Positions 12,501 to 22,649 of a DNA stretch of 64,000 nt are shown here, piece by piece. The notes beneath the pieces are model-generated. The model was not told the DNA's origin and ran no database searches. It saw only the letters and a program-made list of their open reading frames with translations. This DNA is from Athripsodes cinereus (Eukaryota; Arthropoda; Insecta; Trichoptera; Leptoceridae). The DNA is taken from NCBI GenBank assembly GCA_947579605.1, contig OX388312.1, forward strand, positions 19,615,313 to 19,679,312. Direction: 5' to 3'. Each line of letters opens with the position of its first letter. The first letter of the stretch is position 1. A program made the translations under genes and the position numbers.

Positions 12501-13028
12501 TATATCATTACGCAATTTCATTATCTTAGTAGAGTTTTCTTCACCAGTAGCTAAATTTCCATGGGTCGCCTGATGGATCGCGTCCCTATGGCCAGTAGTC
12601 CATTTCACACCACGTGGCCTGGACCCAGTGTGGCGCCGGGCGTCAGCCGGATCGCATGACAGACTAATATCTTTTATATAACTTGGCATGATGGTTGTCT
12701 TGGGAGTTGGTGCAACAGTAATTGGTGCAGTAGATTCCCGTTCCTTTCTGGACCATTTCGATGTTAATACGAAGTCGTAGCATCCTGTTGCCAATGCACG
12801 ACATCCGGGTTACGTTATGTGACCGGACCCCCTAATTCCCATTTGTTTGTCGACCTAAGTCTCCATTGGGATTGGATACCACAATCTCGACAACAGGTTG
12901 CTCGACGTAACAGGGTCTACCACGGGAAGGTGGGATAGGAGTTGGTGAGGAGAGGCTAGGTAACTGTTCTTGAGGACAGATATATATTGCGCATCACACA
13001 CCCATTCAGAACCCCAGAACACCATTAT
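9590..13028 (-). mobile_element. RTE-clade LINE, apparently with intact ORF
   Basis: The element runs on the - strand. Its 3' end is close to the stop codon and passes into an AATGAATGAATGATAATAAT tail (about 9583-9604), the short-repeat tail typical of RTE LINEs rather than poly(A). Roughly 230 bp of likely 5' leader precede the ORF. The 5' limit is placed near an ATTATTATTA run at about 13020-13030 and is uncertain. No secure target duplication was found, partly because the tail is itself low-complexity. Confidence 0.75.
9612..12794 (-). CDS. RTE-type endonuclease/reverse transcriptase, 1060 aa
   Basis: This single uninterrupted frame encodes an N-terminal AP-endonuclease-like domain and a reverse transcriptase. 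The endonuclease shows GTWNVRG (about 101-107), GESHW (132-136), GDMNAKIG (238-245) and SDHQLL (335-340). The RT shows FIDYTKAFD (700-708), GVRQGC (758-763) and the catalytic FADDT box (801-805). A C-terminal region follows with DAFEMWCWRKLLRV. There is no RNase H, as expected for RTE. Such genes are often misnamed craniofacial development protein 2 in insect annotations. The protein would nick the target and prime reverse transcription of its own RNA. No internal stop or frameshift is visible, so the copy may be young. The start at 12794 gives about 100 residues before the endonuclease; internal methionines are possible. Confidence 0.9.
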   Translation of the reverse strand: MATGCYDFVLTSKWSRKERESTAPITVAPTPKTTIMPSYIKDISLSCDPADARRHTGSRPRGVKWTTGHRDAIHQATHGNLATGEENSTKIMKLRNDIKCGTWNVRGLLQNGKLDIVEVEMERCKLDILGIGESHWKGCGHFPTKNGNIVFFSSNEENSRNGVAVIISKKWKNSVIGYETVNDRIITIKINAKPCALNIIQVYAPTSQSSDEDIQNFYNHLEQVINKIPKREMTILQGDMNAKIGNTCQDVNAGTTVGRFGLGNRNERGDRFLHFCIENKLTIMNTWFKQHPRRLYTWISPGNRYRTQIDYIAVQSRWRSSITNTKTLPGADCGSDHQLLVANIKVHIKCIKKKSDSTKLCLSPNALCRFEELVAPKINNTEFDPFETSDAAWVKLKSVTLEAAREAQQKEPRPTSSSKAWISEETWSLIDRRRVVKQAGLTNNTNRAEYQTLHRAVKSACRKDKNSYINAICQEIENLADKAMTKDLFKQVKVLTRDFKPKTWLIEDTDGTLISEQDKVIDRWRNYCENLYKDSKDNGSQGEVTQRREVVEQREPDIMLDEVEHSIARLKNKAAGGDGITADLLQHLGSEGTRAIHSICQKVWRTGQWPEDWAESTVIPLHKKGSTKKCDNFRTISLISHASKILLDIINRRLAGHVDWQIAREQAGFVVGRGTREQILNMRQIIEKCREFNVPTVFCFIDYTKAFDCVRWEELFEALSGMGVPDHLLFLIQNLYLEGKSRVRIEDSISEPFKAEKGVRQGCILSPKLFNLYGESIMRRALDGWNGGVTIGGQKICNLRFADDTTLVASSVQELAELFRRVEIESEKMGLKINCSKTKAMIVDRSGRLADTEHYLPGIDFVNEFIYLGSLINNRGTSDQEVNRRTQMAKNAMGRLDKIWKSREIMRNTKIRLVKTLVFSIFLYGAETWTLRASERARIDAFEMWCWRKLLRVHWTEHRTNESILRELNISARLSTICNQRALRYFGHIARREPDNLEKVIMTGVVEGRRGRGRVPIRWSDQIKEATQSSLHGALHMAEDRSTWRQMVYRTRHDGHDPQD

Positions 13029-13030
13029 TA

Positions 13031-13082
13031 TTAGAGAGTGGCTCCGTAGCCGGCACCGGCTACCAACTTCGTAACCGGCAAA
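13031..13082. repeat. GC-rich short repeat (first copy)
   Basis: A GC-rich block reading GCCGGCACCGGCTACCAACT and continuing TCGTAACCGGC occurs here and again, inverted, at about 27911-27955. About 45 bp are shared, including the neighbouring GGCT..CCG text. It contains the nested palindrome CCGGCACCGG-like core. Nature unknown; probably a fragment of a dispersed repeat. Confidence 0.5.
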
Positions 13083-13484
13083 ATGCACTGTTTCCGGTTG
13101 AGAAATTTGACAGGTCTGATTTGACAATCAATTGTCATTTTTGTTAAAGCGTCTTTCCGGTTTCTCAAATTCAAATCAGTCTAAGCATGACGCCGGCAGC
13201 CATTTTTAAAAGTGACAAAACTTGCGACTATATTTCTAGATTTATTGAATTAGAATGTGAAAAAATTATTGCTTACAGTTACATGATTTTGTACATCTTT
13301 GTGTTGCTATCAGGTTGAACATAAAATGTGGGGCACAACTGCTAGTACACCCATAATAAGAAATACTGAGCAATAATGCATGGCATCTTTATGCAGAAAT
13401 TTTGGGTATTTAAAATTGCATAAGAATAATAGTCTACGATTGGGGTTATTTCAGAGAAATTGTAAAAAAAATAGATTCATATAT

Positions 13485-13645
13485 AGTTCGTCGGTAACCT
13501 GGGGGTAGAGTCTCGGCCTCGTGAAAAAGTGGTTCGATTCCAGGTGCCGGCAAACTCCCCTTTCACGACACAAGCTTTTAGTAGCTTACTGAGAAAGGTG
13601 TATTTGGGTTTATAACAAAACCCAAATGCATCTTCTTAATATATA
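13485..13645 (+). mobile_element. tRNA-derived SINE
   Basis: The head carries an internal RNA polymerase III promoter: GGTAACCTGGGGGTAGAG resembles an A box and GGTTCGATTCC is a consensus B box. The body (CTCCCCTTTCACGACACAAG) ends in a TTTGGGTTTATAACAAAACC self-complementary tail. A full antisense copy is at 54.78-54.95 kb and a partial copy at 13.80-13.93 kb. It is a retrotransposed non-coding element depending on a partner LINE. Confidence 0.75.
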
Positions 13646-13799
13646 TATGTATACATAAACGGTGGATTACTCGTTTCGGAGCTACTATAAGGGTAGAAAT
13701 CATAGATTTATTATTTGGATGATTTGTAAAGCACCGTTTTGTGAAAAAAATCCACCTCAAGGGCGCTCTTTGCTAATTAAGTTGTGCTTGGATTATTCC

Positions 13800-13935
13800 G
13801 TGTGTAATCACGAAGTACACCTCGGGGAAATCAATATGAAGAACACGGTTCTGACATACTCCCCTTCATGACACAAGTTTTTCTAATTTACTGTGAAGTG
13901 TACTGAGACGTATTTGGGTTTATTTCTATAAGCCT
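13800..13935 (+). mobile_element. Partial SINE copy, 3' part
   Basis: The body text (ACTCCCCTTCATGACACAAG, then the TATTTGGGTTTAT tail) matches the SINE at 13485 but lacks the clear tRNA-like head. The two copies lie about 300 bp apart in the same orientation. Confidence 0.6.
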
Positions 13936-14119
13936 AGATTATTATTTTTTATAGAAGGCACACACTGAAATGTATAGGTACCTAGGTATAATATGTACAT
14001 ATGTATTTATAATAATCTTCCACAGCGCTGACAAAGAGAAGCTCCATGCATGTCTCATCAATCGTAGTCCTAGGACGTAGAAATAAAAATAGCTGTACTT
14101 AATATTGTGTATTTGTTAG

Positions 14120-14660
14120 GTACGTAATATTAGAAGTAAAAATGCTGTGGAGATGAGAGGAGGATGGTAGGTAAAACGTTGCGTGATAAGATTGAGGAAT
14201 GAGGATATTAGAAGAACGAGTGGATGCAAAGGAGTGTTGTGGATAGAATGCGTGTAAATAAATTGAGATGGTTTGGTCATGTGGAATGAATGGAAGGGTA
14301 AAGAATGACAAAGAGGATATCGTCGTTGCATATTCAAAATGTTGTATGGACTTTTTATTGGCATTTGATATTGTTCTTTAAGTATTGAGTTTTAATATTA
14401 TAAAATTAGAATCACTTTATAAAATGATAATGATGTCATTATAAGCAGTTTATTCTAGAAATGTCAAAACATTTGTGAATTCACATATCCCTTTTCGAAT
14501 GCAACAACGATAAACTTGTCTGAAAGGAGGGGTGTGAGGAAGTGCAGGCGTCCGAGAACTACATAGCTTGAACATGTAGATCAATTTTTCAAGGATGGCT
14601 GTGTTTTGAGTATGAAATCGACGTGCGTGCAGATTGGCTTAGGCTGGTTCAGAGTGATCA
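14120..14660 (+). mobile_element. Broken LINE (RTE-type) C-terminal fragment
   Basis: The + strand text at 14205-14290 encodes the phrase RVNKLRWFGH, and 14530-14640 encodes the RKCRRPRTT..EHVD segment, both shared with the LINE fragments at 26.5, 30.9, 37.7 and 43.3 kb. Stops, frameshifts and an AT-rich insertion (about 14320-14515) break the frame. Confidence 0.6.
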
Positions 14661-14850
14661 CTTTTTGCCTAGGACAACATTCACCAATTTCTGTCAAATG
14701 TGCTAATGTTTTGAAAGTTGTATATATACTATGTGTGTGTTAATATTTCACATGTACCTTTTTTTTTTTTTTTTTCTTTAAAAGGTCAAGGGACCTTACA
14801 TCCCTTGTGTCACTGCGACCATAACAGATCTATTGTGACATCCTTCTGTG

Positions 14851-17800
14851 TCATATCTCACTCTCAAGACCTAGGTGCGTCATGTAGCTCACTATTTGTC
14901 TTGGTGTGAGAAGTCTCACTTTCTCAGAGTCCAGCAGTGGACCTCCGAGGATGTGACTTCGGTTGCGAGCGAGTGCGTCACAGTTACAGAGGATGTGGAT
15001 GGGCGTTTCATTTTCCTCTGAACAGAATCTGCAGGTTGGGGTATCTGACAATCCAATTTTTGTCATATGCTTCCTTAGTCTGCAGTGTCCTGTCAAGGTC
15101 CGGGTTAGAATCCTTATTTGATTTTTATTAAGTTTTAAAACTTCTGTGGTGAATTTCCGCGAGTACCCTGTCATCAGTTCCTTCGCGTGCTTCAACCCTA
15201 TGCTGTTGGACCAAATTTCATGGCTTTGATCCATGGCCCAGTTTTTTAGACTAAGCCTGATAGTGCTAGACGGTAATCCGCATATAGGCTCAGGACCTAT
15301 TGGTAGACTCTCAGCGCCAGTTCTAGCAAGTTCATCGGCAGCTTCGTTGCCTATGACTCCACAATGCCCCGGTACCCAAACCAGCCTTACGGCGTTATTC
15401 CCGCCCAGGCGATTTAGAACCTGTATGCATTCAAAGGTTAGTTTAGATCTCACCTCTACGGAACCTAGGGCTTTAAGCGCCGCCTGGCTATCCGAAAGGA
15501 TATAGATCTTTTTGTTATGGTATGATCGGTGAAGGTTCATATGAGCACACTCCAAAATGGCGCTCATTTCTGCCTGGAAGACAGTGGCGCATTCTCCTAA
15601 GCAAACTGATTTGCTCAATTTAGGTTGGGCGCCAAAGATTCCAGACCCTGCCCGACCGTCTTTTTTGGATCCATCTGTATACCATATGATGTCGCCATCT
15701 CGAAAGGAGTAGGGATCATTTTCTCGCCAGGTTTCTCTTTCAAGTATTTCTACTGTGTAATGTTTAACAAAGCTGTAAGCCACATTCATGGTATCTGAAG
15801 GCATATCCACGATGGGAGCTTTGTTGAGGTCTGAATATAATCCTCTCATTATGCTGGAGCGCCAATTGTTCTTGCCTCCCTTTGCCGCCCGTAGCAATGC
15901 CATGCGAGCCTCTTTTTGCACATGCACGTGCAATGGGCTCAGACACAACATCGCCTCTAAGGCAGTTGTGGGTGTTGAGGACATAGCGCCCGTTGTGAGA
16001 AGACATGCAAGTCTCTGAATCTTATTCAGGACATTTATGCATGTCTTCTGCTGGGTTTTCTTGTGCCATACCACACAGCCGTAGGTGACCATTGGTCTAA
16101 CCATAGCTGTGTAGAGCCAGAGGGCTTGCCTCGGTTGAAGGCCCCATTTCAACCCAGCTATTCTAAAGCTCGTACCTAGAGCTATCTTTGCTTTCTTGGT
16201 GATGTGTTCCAAGTGTGGGTTCCATGTAAGCCGTTGATCCAGGATAATACCCAAATACTTAACTTCCTTGGAAAATGTTATAGTCTCCCCGAAGAGAGTT
16301 GGTGCCTTAAGTCCACCCAGCTTCCTTTTGTTGGTAAATGGGACTATAACAGTCTTGTTGGCGTTCACTGAAAGACCGTAGTCTTTACACCAGGTTTCTA
16401 CCAATTTCAGGGCCTTTTGCATTTGGCTGGATACGGTGCTTTGGAATTTTCCTACAACCGTAATTACCAGATCATCTGCATAGCCCTGCGTGTTGAAATA
16501 AGCATTGTTTAGCTTCCATAAGAGACTATCGACTACGATGGACCATTCCAGTGGTGACAAGACACCTCCTTGTGGACATCCTCTCGCAATTCGAACAGCC
16601 AGTGTTTTGTCTAACAGTGTCGTTTTGACAGTCCTATTTGACAGCATCGCCTCAATCCAGTTAAGTGTCGTTCGGTCGATGTTCCTTTCAGTCATGCTTT
16701 TAAGTATGACATCTGTTGAGGTGTTATCAAAAGCTCCCTCAATGTCTAAGAAAGCGCATAGGGCAATTTCTTTATCCTCTATGGCTTTTTCCAGTCTGTC
16801 TGTTAGTTCAATCAGAGCGGATTCTGTAGATTTGCCCGTTTGGTAGGCATGTTGTTTAGCATGTAGGGGTCTTATCTTGAGATATTTCTCCCTTATGTAT
16901 AAGTTTAGCACTTTCTCCATTGCTTTAAGCAGGAAGGAGGTGAGGCTAATTGGCCTGTAGGATTTAGGCTGTGACTTGTCTTTATCTCCAGCCTTGGGTA
17001 TGTACGTTACCCTAACCTTGGTCCAATCCGTCGGTATGTATCCCCATGCAAAGCTTGCCCTGAAGATTTTAATTATTACAGGCAGGATACTTTTTGTACC
17101 CTGCTGCAGTAAGGCAGGAAAAATGCCATCTTCTTCCAGATTTATATGGTTGAAAGCTTTCAATAGCCCATGAAACCTGATTGGGTCTGAATATCTCAGA
17201 TGCTCTTCTCCAGTCTTCAATGTCCGGTTTGGACTTTTTTGTAGTCTGTGTTTGTAGAGTGTCCGATTCAGTGATATCCGATCCTGGAAAGTGAACCTGT
17301 GCCATCAGCTTCAGGGTCTCTTCTACATTCTCGGTAAATGTTCCATCGGTCTTTCTAAGTAGACCCAAATAGGATGGAGGCGCTTTTGACAATATCTTGT
17401 GGATTTTGGCTACATGCGAAGGACCATTGATCTCTTCGCAGAACCTCCTCCAAGACATTCTCTTGGCCTTCCTTAGCTCACGATTGAATTCTGTAAGGGC
17501 CTTTTTATAAGACTCCCAGTCACCATTAATTTTTGCTCTATTAAAGAGTCTCCGGGATTCTCTCCTTAGTGAATTCAATTTTTCATTCCACCAAGGCACC
17601 TTGCGGTTTGAATTGATGGTTTTTAAGGGACAATTGTCTGTGTATGCGTTCAACATACACAGATTGAGATCTCCTACCGCTGATTCAATCTGTTCGATTG
17701 ATCTTACGGTTTTTGTTACATTTTTTATGCTTTCCTCTAATTGGTGCCTGTAGTCGTCCCAATTAGTGGCCCTGGGGTTCCGGTAAGTTTCAGATTCTCT

Positions 17801-18574
17801 TGCTTTGTTAGCTAGGACGTTGAATCTGATGTATTTGTGGTCTGACATGGTTATATCTCCACAGACACACCAGTCGCGTGTGCGGTCCACTAATGACTCT
17901 GCGCAGATAGTAATATCTAATACCTCTTCTCGCACTCTAGTGACAAAAGTTGGAATGGCGCCACTATTGAGTGTGTGAAGTTTATTCGATAGGAGGTAAT
18001 CATATAGTATTTCACCTCTATGATTTGTATCTGTGCTTCCCCAAGTAGTATGATGGGAGTTACTGTCGCATCCTAGGATCAACTGAGCTCCCTGGTCAGC
18101 GCAGTAGTCCACTATTGGGGCTAATTGCAGCGTTGGGTCTTCTTTTTCTCCAGGCAGGTACGCAGAACATATTACTATTCTTTGGGATTCCTGTCCAGGG
18201 AGTGTTATATATGCTGCTACCAGATCATCTGTGCAGATTTCCGGTATTGGCAGGAACTTAATGTTTTTAGCAAATATAATGCAGGCTCTTGGTCTGTCTC
18301 CGTTGGTGTTGTATAAAATCCTACTCGCGGTTCCAAGTCCTGCAACCGTATTTTTGATGATCCACGGTTCTTGTATCAGAGCCACGTCCAGTTTCTCCCG
18401 TAGCATTTTTTCGGAGAGTAATGCGGAGGCAGCCTTCGCATGGTGGAGGTTTATTTGAATTATCTTGAACGTGGCTTGATTAATGGTATGGTTGGGAGTG
18501 GAAATTTGGGAATGGGGGAGGTCAGAGGAAGGTGTTGTGATTTGTGGAAGGTTAATAGGAGAGGTTTTGGCCAT
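14851..18574 (-). pseudogene. LOA-like LINE ORF2 (EEP-RT-RNase H), one frameshift
   Basis: The first frame (18574-17069) gives the endonuclease, with QINLHHAKA, DVALIQEPW, GCDSNSHHTTWGS and SDHKYIRF. The second (17220-14851) gives the RT, with FLDIEGAFD, RGCPQGGVLSP and the GYADDLV box, then an RNase H with WYTDGSKKDG, FQAEMSAILE, LSDSQAALKA and the WVPGHCGVIGNEAADELA signature. A cysteine-rich tail (CRFCSEENETPIHILCNC) follows. The same DNA between about 17220 and 17130 is read in two frames: homology follows the first frame to the PYKSG segment and the second from EDGIFPALL. A single small indel near 17130-17140 therefore breaks the polyprotein. Otherwise the domains are complete. Confidence 0.85.
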
Positions 18575-18609
18575 GATTATAGGGTTTGGTTGGATAAGGT
18601 GAGGGAGGG

Positions 18610-19947
18610 TTATTTGGAGGCTTTTTCAACTAGCCTTACGGTGAGAGTGGGCTGTTGAGCGCCTCTCTTCTTCCGCGAGCCCCTGTTGCGTCGCCTTCTG
18701 ATGGGGAGTTCCTCGGTGTCCTCTCCAGCTGAAGATTGGACCTGTTGCTGCCTGAGTAGAGTCTGCGTTCCTTTTTTGGGAGCCGCTTTCTCCACCAACA
18801 CAGGTCTCTCTTCTGTTGGGGTAGCCTTCGATGCATCACCGCTGGGGCCAGGCAGGGTCTCGGTCCCTACGGCAGAGCAGCCAGGTCCTTTCGGATCCTT
18901 AGGCCGATCCGTCGCAGAGGTTTCGATCCTCACATCCTGAAGCCCTGGGTTCTGCTCTTGGCCAGTTTGTGCCCTTACACGAATGTATATGGCTCCAAAC
19001 CCGAAAATAGGCCTGAACTGAATCTTCGTTAGTCCCTCGAGGGCGGCGTTGTCAAAGGCGAAGGTGACCGTTTGACCCTTTCCCTCGTGGGTACTTCTGT
19101 TAAGAATTCTCCATCCTAGGCAGTTTAGGCCTATGTTCTGCACATCAAGCCGGTTCAGCAGGACTCTTGTCTCTAAGGGAGAACCCGGAATCCATGCTGT
19201 TCCGATGATGTGCTTGGGCATGTCACGTTCATCCATGGCTCGAAGACATGCCCCATCATAAGGCCTCAAACTCTCAACGCAGCTAACCAGCCACGATCTG
19301 CTGCGATCATCGCCGCAGACCACGACCAGCCAACCCGCCCGAAATTGAGTTCCTAGAAATCTTGGGCCCATTCCACTGCCCGAGATTTCATCCACTTTCT
19401 TGAGGATTGATTGAGCAATCAATCTCATTTCCTCATCATTCAGGCTTTTGTTGGCGTCCTGAATGCCTACTCTTATAGAGCAGGCCATGTCCTTGAAGCT
19501 GGGACCTGAGGTGTCTCCATGCCTTCTGATCTTGTAACCCTCTCTAGGAGACTCCTCCGTGGAGCGAGGCCTTTTGCTAGCTCTCTTCTCCTTGGGGAAG
19601 CCTCCCGAAGCGGGTTCAATAGGTTTCAGGCAGAGGGTCAGTGCCTCTTCTCGGCTCCTGCCCCCTGCAAGCAGTTTCTTCAACCGCCTTTTCGCCGCTC
19701 CCGTCAGGTAGGGCCTAGTGTGCCTCTTATCTTCCGGTCGCAGCGAGTGGTCAAGTGACTTTATGTCTCCTTTGTCTTTGGATGCGGAGGTACCGGGTAT
19801 ATCCGCCACCTCCGCATCTATCACTTTCTTTGTGGAGGTGCCGGGTGCCTCTTCCACATTTGAGTTTTTCCCTGTGGAGGTGCCAGGTGCATCCTCCATG
19901 TCCATCTTTTTCGCTGTGGAGGTGCCATGTACATCCTCCACAGCCAT
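18610..19947 (-). CDS. LINE ORF1, DUF4780-like nucleic-acid-binding protein
   Basis: This is the upstream frame of the LOA-like element, ending 35 bp before ORF2. The frame is open from 19995, but that ATG lies in the duplicated target DNA, so the element's own start is more likely the methionine at 19947 (MAVEDVHGTST). The N-terminus has four imperfect GTST-type repeats (VHGTSTAKK, APGTSTGKN, APGTSTKK, IPGTSASK). A basic segment follows, then a globular region from about residue 150 to 330 with WLVVVCGDD and HIIGTAWIPGS that resembles DUF4780. The C-terminus is basic (RRRRNRGSRKKRG). ORF1 proteins of LINEs coat the RNA and assist reverse transcription. No CCHC knuckle is seen. Confidence 0.75.
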   Translation of the reverse strand: MAVEDVHGTSTAKKMDMEDAPGTSTGKNSNVEEAPGTSTKKVIDAEVADIPGTSASKDKGDIKSLDHSLRPEDKRHTRPYLTGAAKRRLKKLLAGGRSREEALTLCLKPIEPASGGFPKEKRASKRPRSTEESPREGYKIRRHGDTSGPSFKDMACSIRVGIQDANKSLNDEEMRLIAQSILKKVDEISGSGMGPRFLGTQFRAGWLVVVCGDDRSRSWLVSCVESLRPYDGACLRAMDERDMPKHIIGTAWIPGSPLETRVLLNRLDVQNIGLNCLGWRILNRSTHEGKGQTVTFAFDNAALEGLTKIQFRPIFGFGAIYIRVRAQTGQEQNPGLQDVRIETSATDRPKDPKGPGCSAVGTETLPGPSGDASKATPTEERPVLVEKAAPKKGTQTLLRQQQVQSSAGEDTEELPIRRRRNRGSRKKRGAQQPTLTVRLVEKASK

Positions 19948-20002
19948 CTTCTTGGTTTCTTCAATGATTTTTTCTATTTGTATTACTATACACATGTACC
20001 TT

Positions 20003-21924
20003 AGTAATTTTGTATTTTACCATCTGTTGAAATTATCTGCAACCTTTTTGGCCTCTATCCTTGTCTCGTGTTGAGAAACGTTATCTTGAACTACGTGTCT
20101 CATTCACCAGATAGCACTCGGATCATTCCTTATCCACATTATTTTGGTTCTTGTACCATGGATTATTTACAAATTTTTGATTATGTCCAAATTTCTTTGC
20201 ACTAATCCTGGATTTTACAAGCACGGAGCTAGTGTGTATACACTCGTAATACATGCTTGTAAAATCCAGGCTTCGTGCAAAGAAATTTGGACATAATCAA
20301 ATATTTATAAAATAAATAAAGTTTGTGAGAAGGGTGAAGTTAAGAAAGGTGTATGTTTGAGGAGATGGATAACTTAGTGGAAGGTCATTTTGTCAGAAGA
20401 CTTTTATAAAATAATGTTAGCTTATGGATATTATTTTGTCTTTCAATAATCAAAGTTTCCGTCAGGTTTAACAAGTACTGTATGCCAAACACTAGTCCTG
20501 AAATATAAAAATAATAGCTAACTACAGACCATTTTTTTATTTTCTTTCCCTTCACTTAAAAGCCACAAATATAGCATACATAGAGGTGAGTTACTTATTA
20601 TTATCGAGACCTTTCAACAAGACTATTCAGTTAAATTCCGAAGAAACAGAGTGGATGGCATAAATATTATAATATGGTTAGGGGTTTCATTTGCTTCATT
20701 CTACCTCTCTGTCGTGGATTAATACTGGCAACTGGATATAAGTTGTCATAATATTTACAGCCTATATCTGTATAGTTGTGGAAGAGGTTTGATGATCTGT
20801 ATGTATGCATGAAAAACAAATATTCAGAGAAAAATCCTTTATCGTTGTCCTAATCGACAACTCTGAGTTGTACTAGTCTGCAATTAATCTTTAGAATAGA
20901 GTTATTATTAACGTGATGACAAATTATAAGAAATTTCCAGAGTAATTTGTGAATTTTATTTAATCCATTATTTTTTTTAAATAATACATAAAGCGATTGT
21001 TCATTATTTTCCGGGGGGGAAGGGGCTCTGCCCTCCTGCGAGTCACCTAACATGAGCTATGCCCCGGATGTGGTGAGGTTATTTCTTACGATGATGAAGT
21101 GTTATTTTAGTTTATTCCCCCTTAGATATATTTTATATATCATAACGATTACAATAATATTAGGTACTTAGTTAAAAAAAATTCAATGCCAAATTTCTTC
21201 CAGGTAACTATCAAAGAACCATGTAAGGGTGCTTTAAGATCTCTTATCACAGAATATACTCACATATTGCCCTATACTGAAGTTACCTAAATATTACATT
21301 GTAGAACTCCATAATTATGTAAATAATGCTGGCAGGGGCAAAACATAAAAAAATTAAGACAAGGTGTGGAGCTCAGCTCAGTAAACAATCATCAAGGATA
21401 TGTGGGTCATGCTCAGAATACGTTGAACTTACATCACTTCAGACACTAGGAAATTATGCAGACCTACCCAAATACAACGCGGAGATCGAGAAGCAATAAG
21501 GGACTTTGGGAGGTTAGCGTGCTCTACTGAGCAAGGTACACATATACTCTCTTTACCGGGATCAGGTATATGAAAGAAGACTGCTTAGCCCTATAATTAT
21601 AATCTCTGCCAAACTGTAGAAGAAGACGACACTCCGTTCCAAAAAGGCTTCAAGTTGACAGCAACAAAATGTAATCTTTGACAGCAGCACAAAACTTTTT
21701 TTTTTATTATTGACGATCTACAAAAAAATAACGCATCGGCTATTCGTCAGTAACAGAAATTACTGTCACTGTCAAAATAATAATGACAGTTGTGACCTTG
21801 AAGTATTTTACAGTAAATTATGTAAACAAAACGGCATGACTTTGACGTCTGTCAATTCAGTAGCTATTCGTAAGGAATTTTATGTAAAGATAAACAAAGC
21901 CACGCTGTTTTGACGTCTGTCAAT
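20003..21924. other. Intergenic, no gene seen
   Basis: Apart from the strong inverted repeat at 20176-20301, I see only AT-rich sequence and short frames without recognisable products. TTTTGACGTCTGTCAAT-like text occurs twice near 21838 and 21907. Confidence 0.5.
20176..20301. repeat. Strong 126-bp hairpin, 48-bp arms
   Basis: The left arm 20176-20223 begins TTTGATTATGTCCAAATTTC and the right arm 20254-20301 is its reverse complement with two mismatches; the loop is 30 nt. It lies about 175 bp beyond the LINE 5' end. The arms are longer and more perfect than usual for an insect pre-miRNA, so a tiny palindromic transposable element is as likely. Confidence 0.7.
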
Positions 21925-21932
21925 ATTGGCAG

Positions 21933-22423
21933 CAGTGTGACCAGATTTGGTAGTTTCCTACTTTTTTGGTAGTTTTTGAGGCATTTGCAAGAATGTTTAG
22001 TAGTTTTTAATAGTTTTTTGTCAGTTTTTGTATTTAGTCGGCAAATTATCGGGTACTTGGGAAAAGTACCCGATACTTACTGAGCGAAAATAATTGTCGG
22101 TACAAATACGGGATACATTTTAGAAAAAGGTACTGCGAGAAAATATTGTTGAAGAAAACCGAGGAGTTTTTTAAATACTTCAAATTCCTATACCATTTTG
22201 AAAATTCGGCGACGGGGGGGGGGTAAAAATTTAAGCGAGTAACTTTTTTTCAGTAGTCGGTATGAAAGTATCCGAAAAGTAACAACAGTCGGTACAAATA
22301 CCCGGTAAAAAGGTACTATGTTAAAATATTGTTTAACTAAACCGAGGAGTTCTTGAAATACTTGAAATTCCTATACCATTTTAAGAATTTAGTAGTTTTT
22401 GAAAATAAAATCTGGTCACACTG
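21933..22423. mobile_element. hAT miniature element with 8-bp target duplication
   Basis: The ends are CAGTGTGACCAGATTT and, inverted at the right, AAATCTGGTCACACTG. Both are flanked by ATTGGCAG (21925-21932 and 22424-22431). At 491 bp it encodes nothing. The interior holds two imperfect copies of a roughly 180-200-bp unit (near 22060-22215 and 22255-22390), each with GGTACAAATACCCGGTA-like text, ACCGAGGAGTT, and ATTCCTATACCATTTT before a G-run or the terminus. Confidence 0.85.
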
Positions 22424-22649
22424 ATTGGCAGTCGTAATGTCCGATGACATTTCTTATTACGTTTTCGGTTAGTTTGCTTTATGAGAAAGCAAACTTTCAA
22501 TGCTTGAATAGTGCAATATCATTTAAACATATGTCATCTTGTATATTTAATGTTTTATAGGTATGTTCCCGTATAAAGAGCATTATGCTCGTATATTTTG
22601 TCTGAGAACAAAGTAATTTCCATAACCGGATAAAGTGTAATAAATCGAT

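Larger units (their letters stand above)
14761..19990 (-). mobile_element. LOA/I-like non-LTR retrotransposon flanked by target duplication
   Basis: The element reads on the - strand: short 5' leader, ORF1, ORF2, then a 3' poly(A) (T-run 14761-14775 on the + strand). CACATGTACCTT stands immediately outside both ends, at 14749-14760 and 19991-20002, and is the target-site duplication. The pair defines a 5,230-bp insertion. ORF2 has endonuclease, RT and RNase H, and ORF1 has a DUF4780-like domain, which fits the LOA or a related I-group clade of insect LINEs. The clade name is an inference from domain content. Confidence 0.85.

Noticed and set aside
13485..13560. Functional tRNA gene
   Set aside because: A- and B-box-like motifs are present, but the sequence cannot be folded into a proper cloverleaf by eye and the block recurs with a SINE body and tail.
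20176..20301. Confident call of a microRNA precursor
   Set aside because: Arms are too long and too perfect, and there is no small-RNA evidence; kept only as a hairpin.
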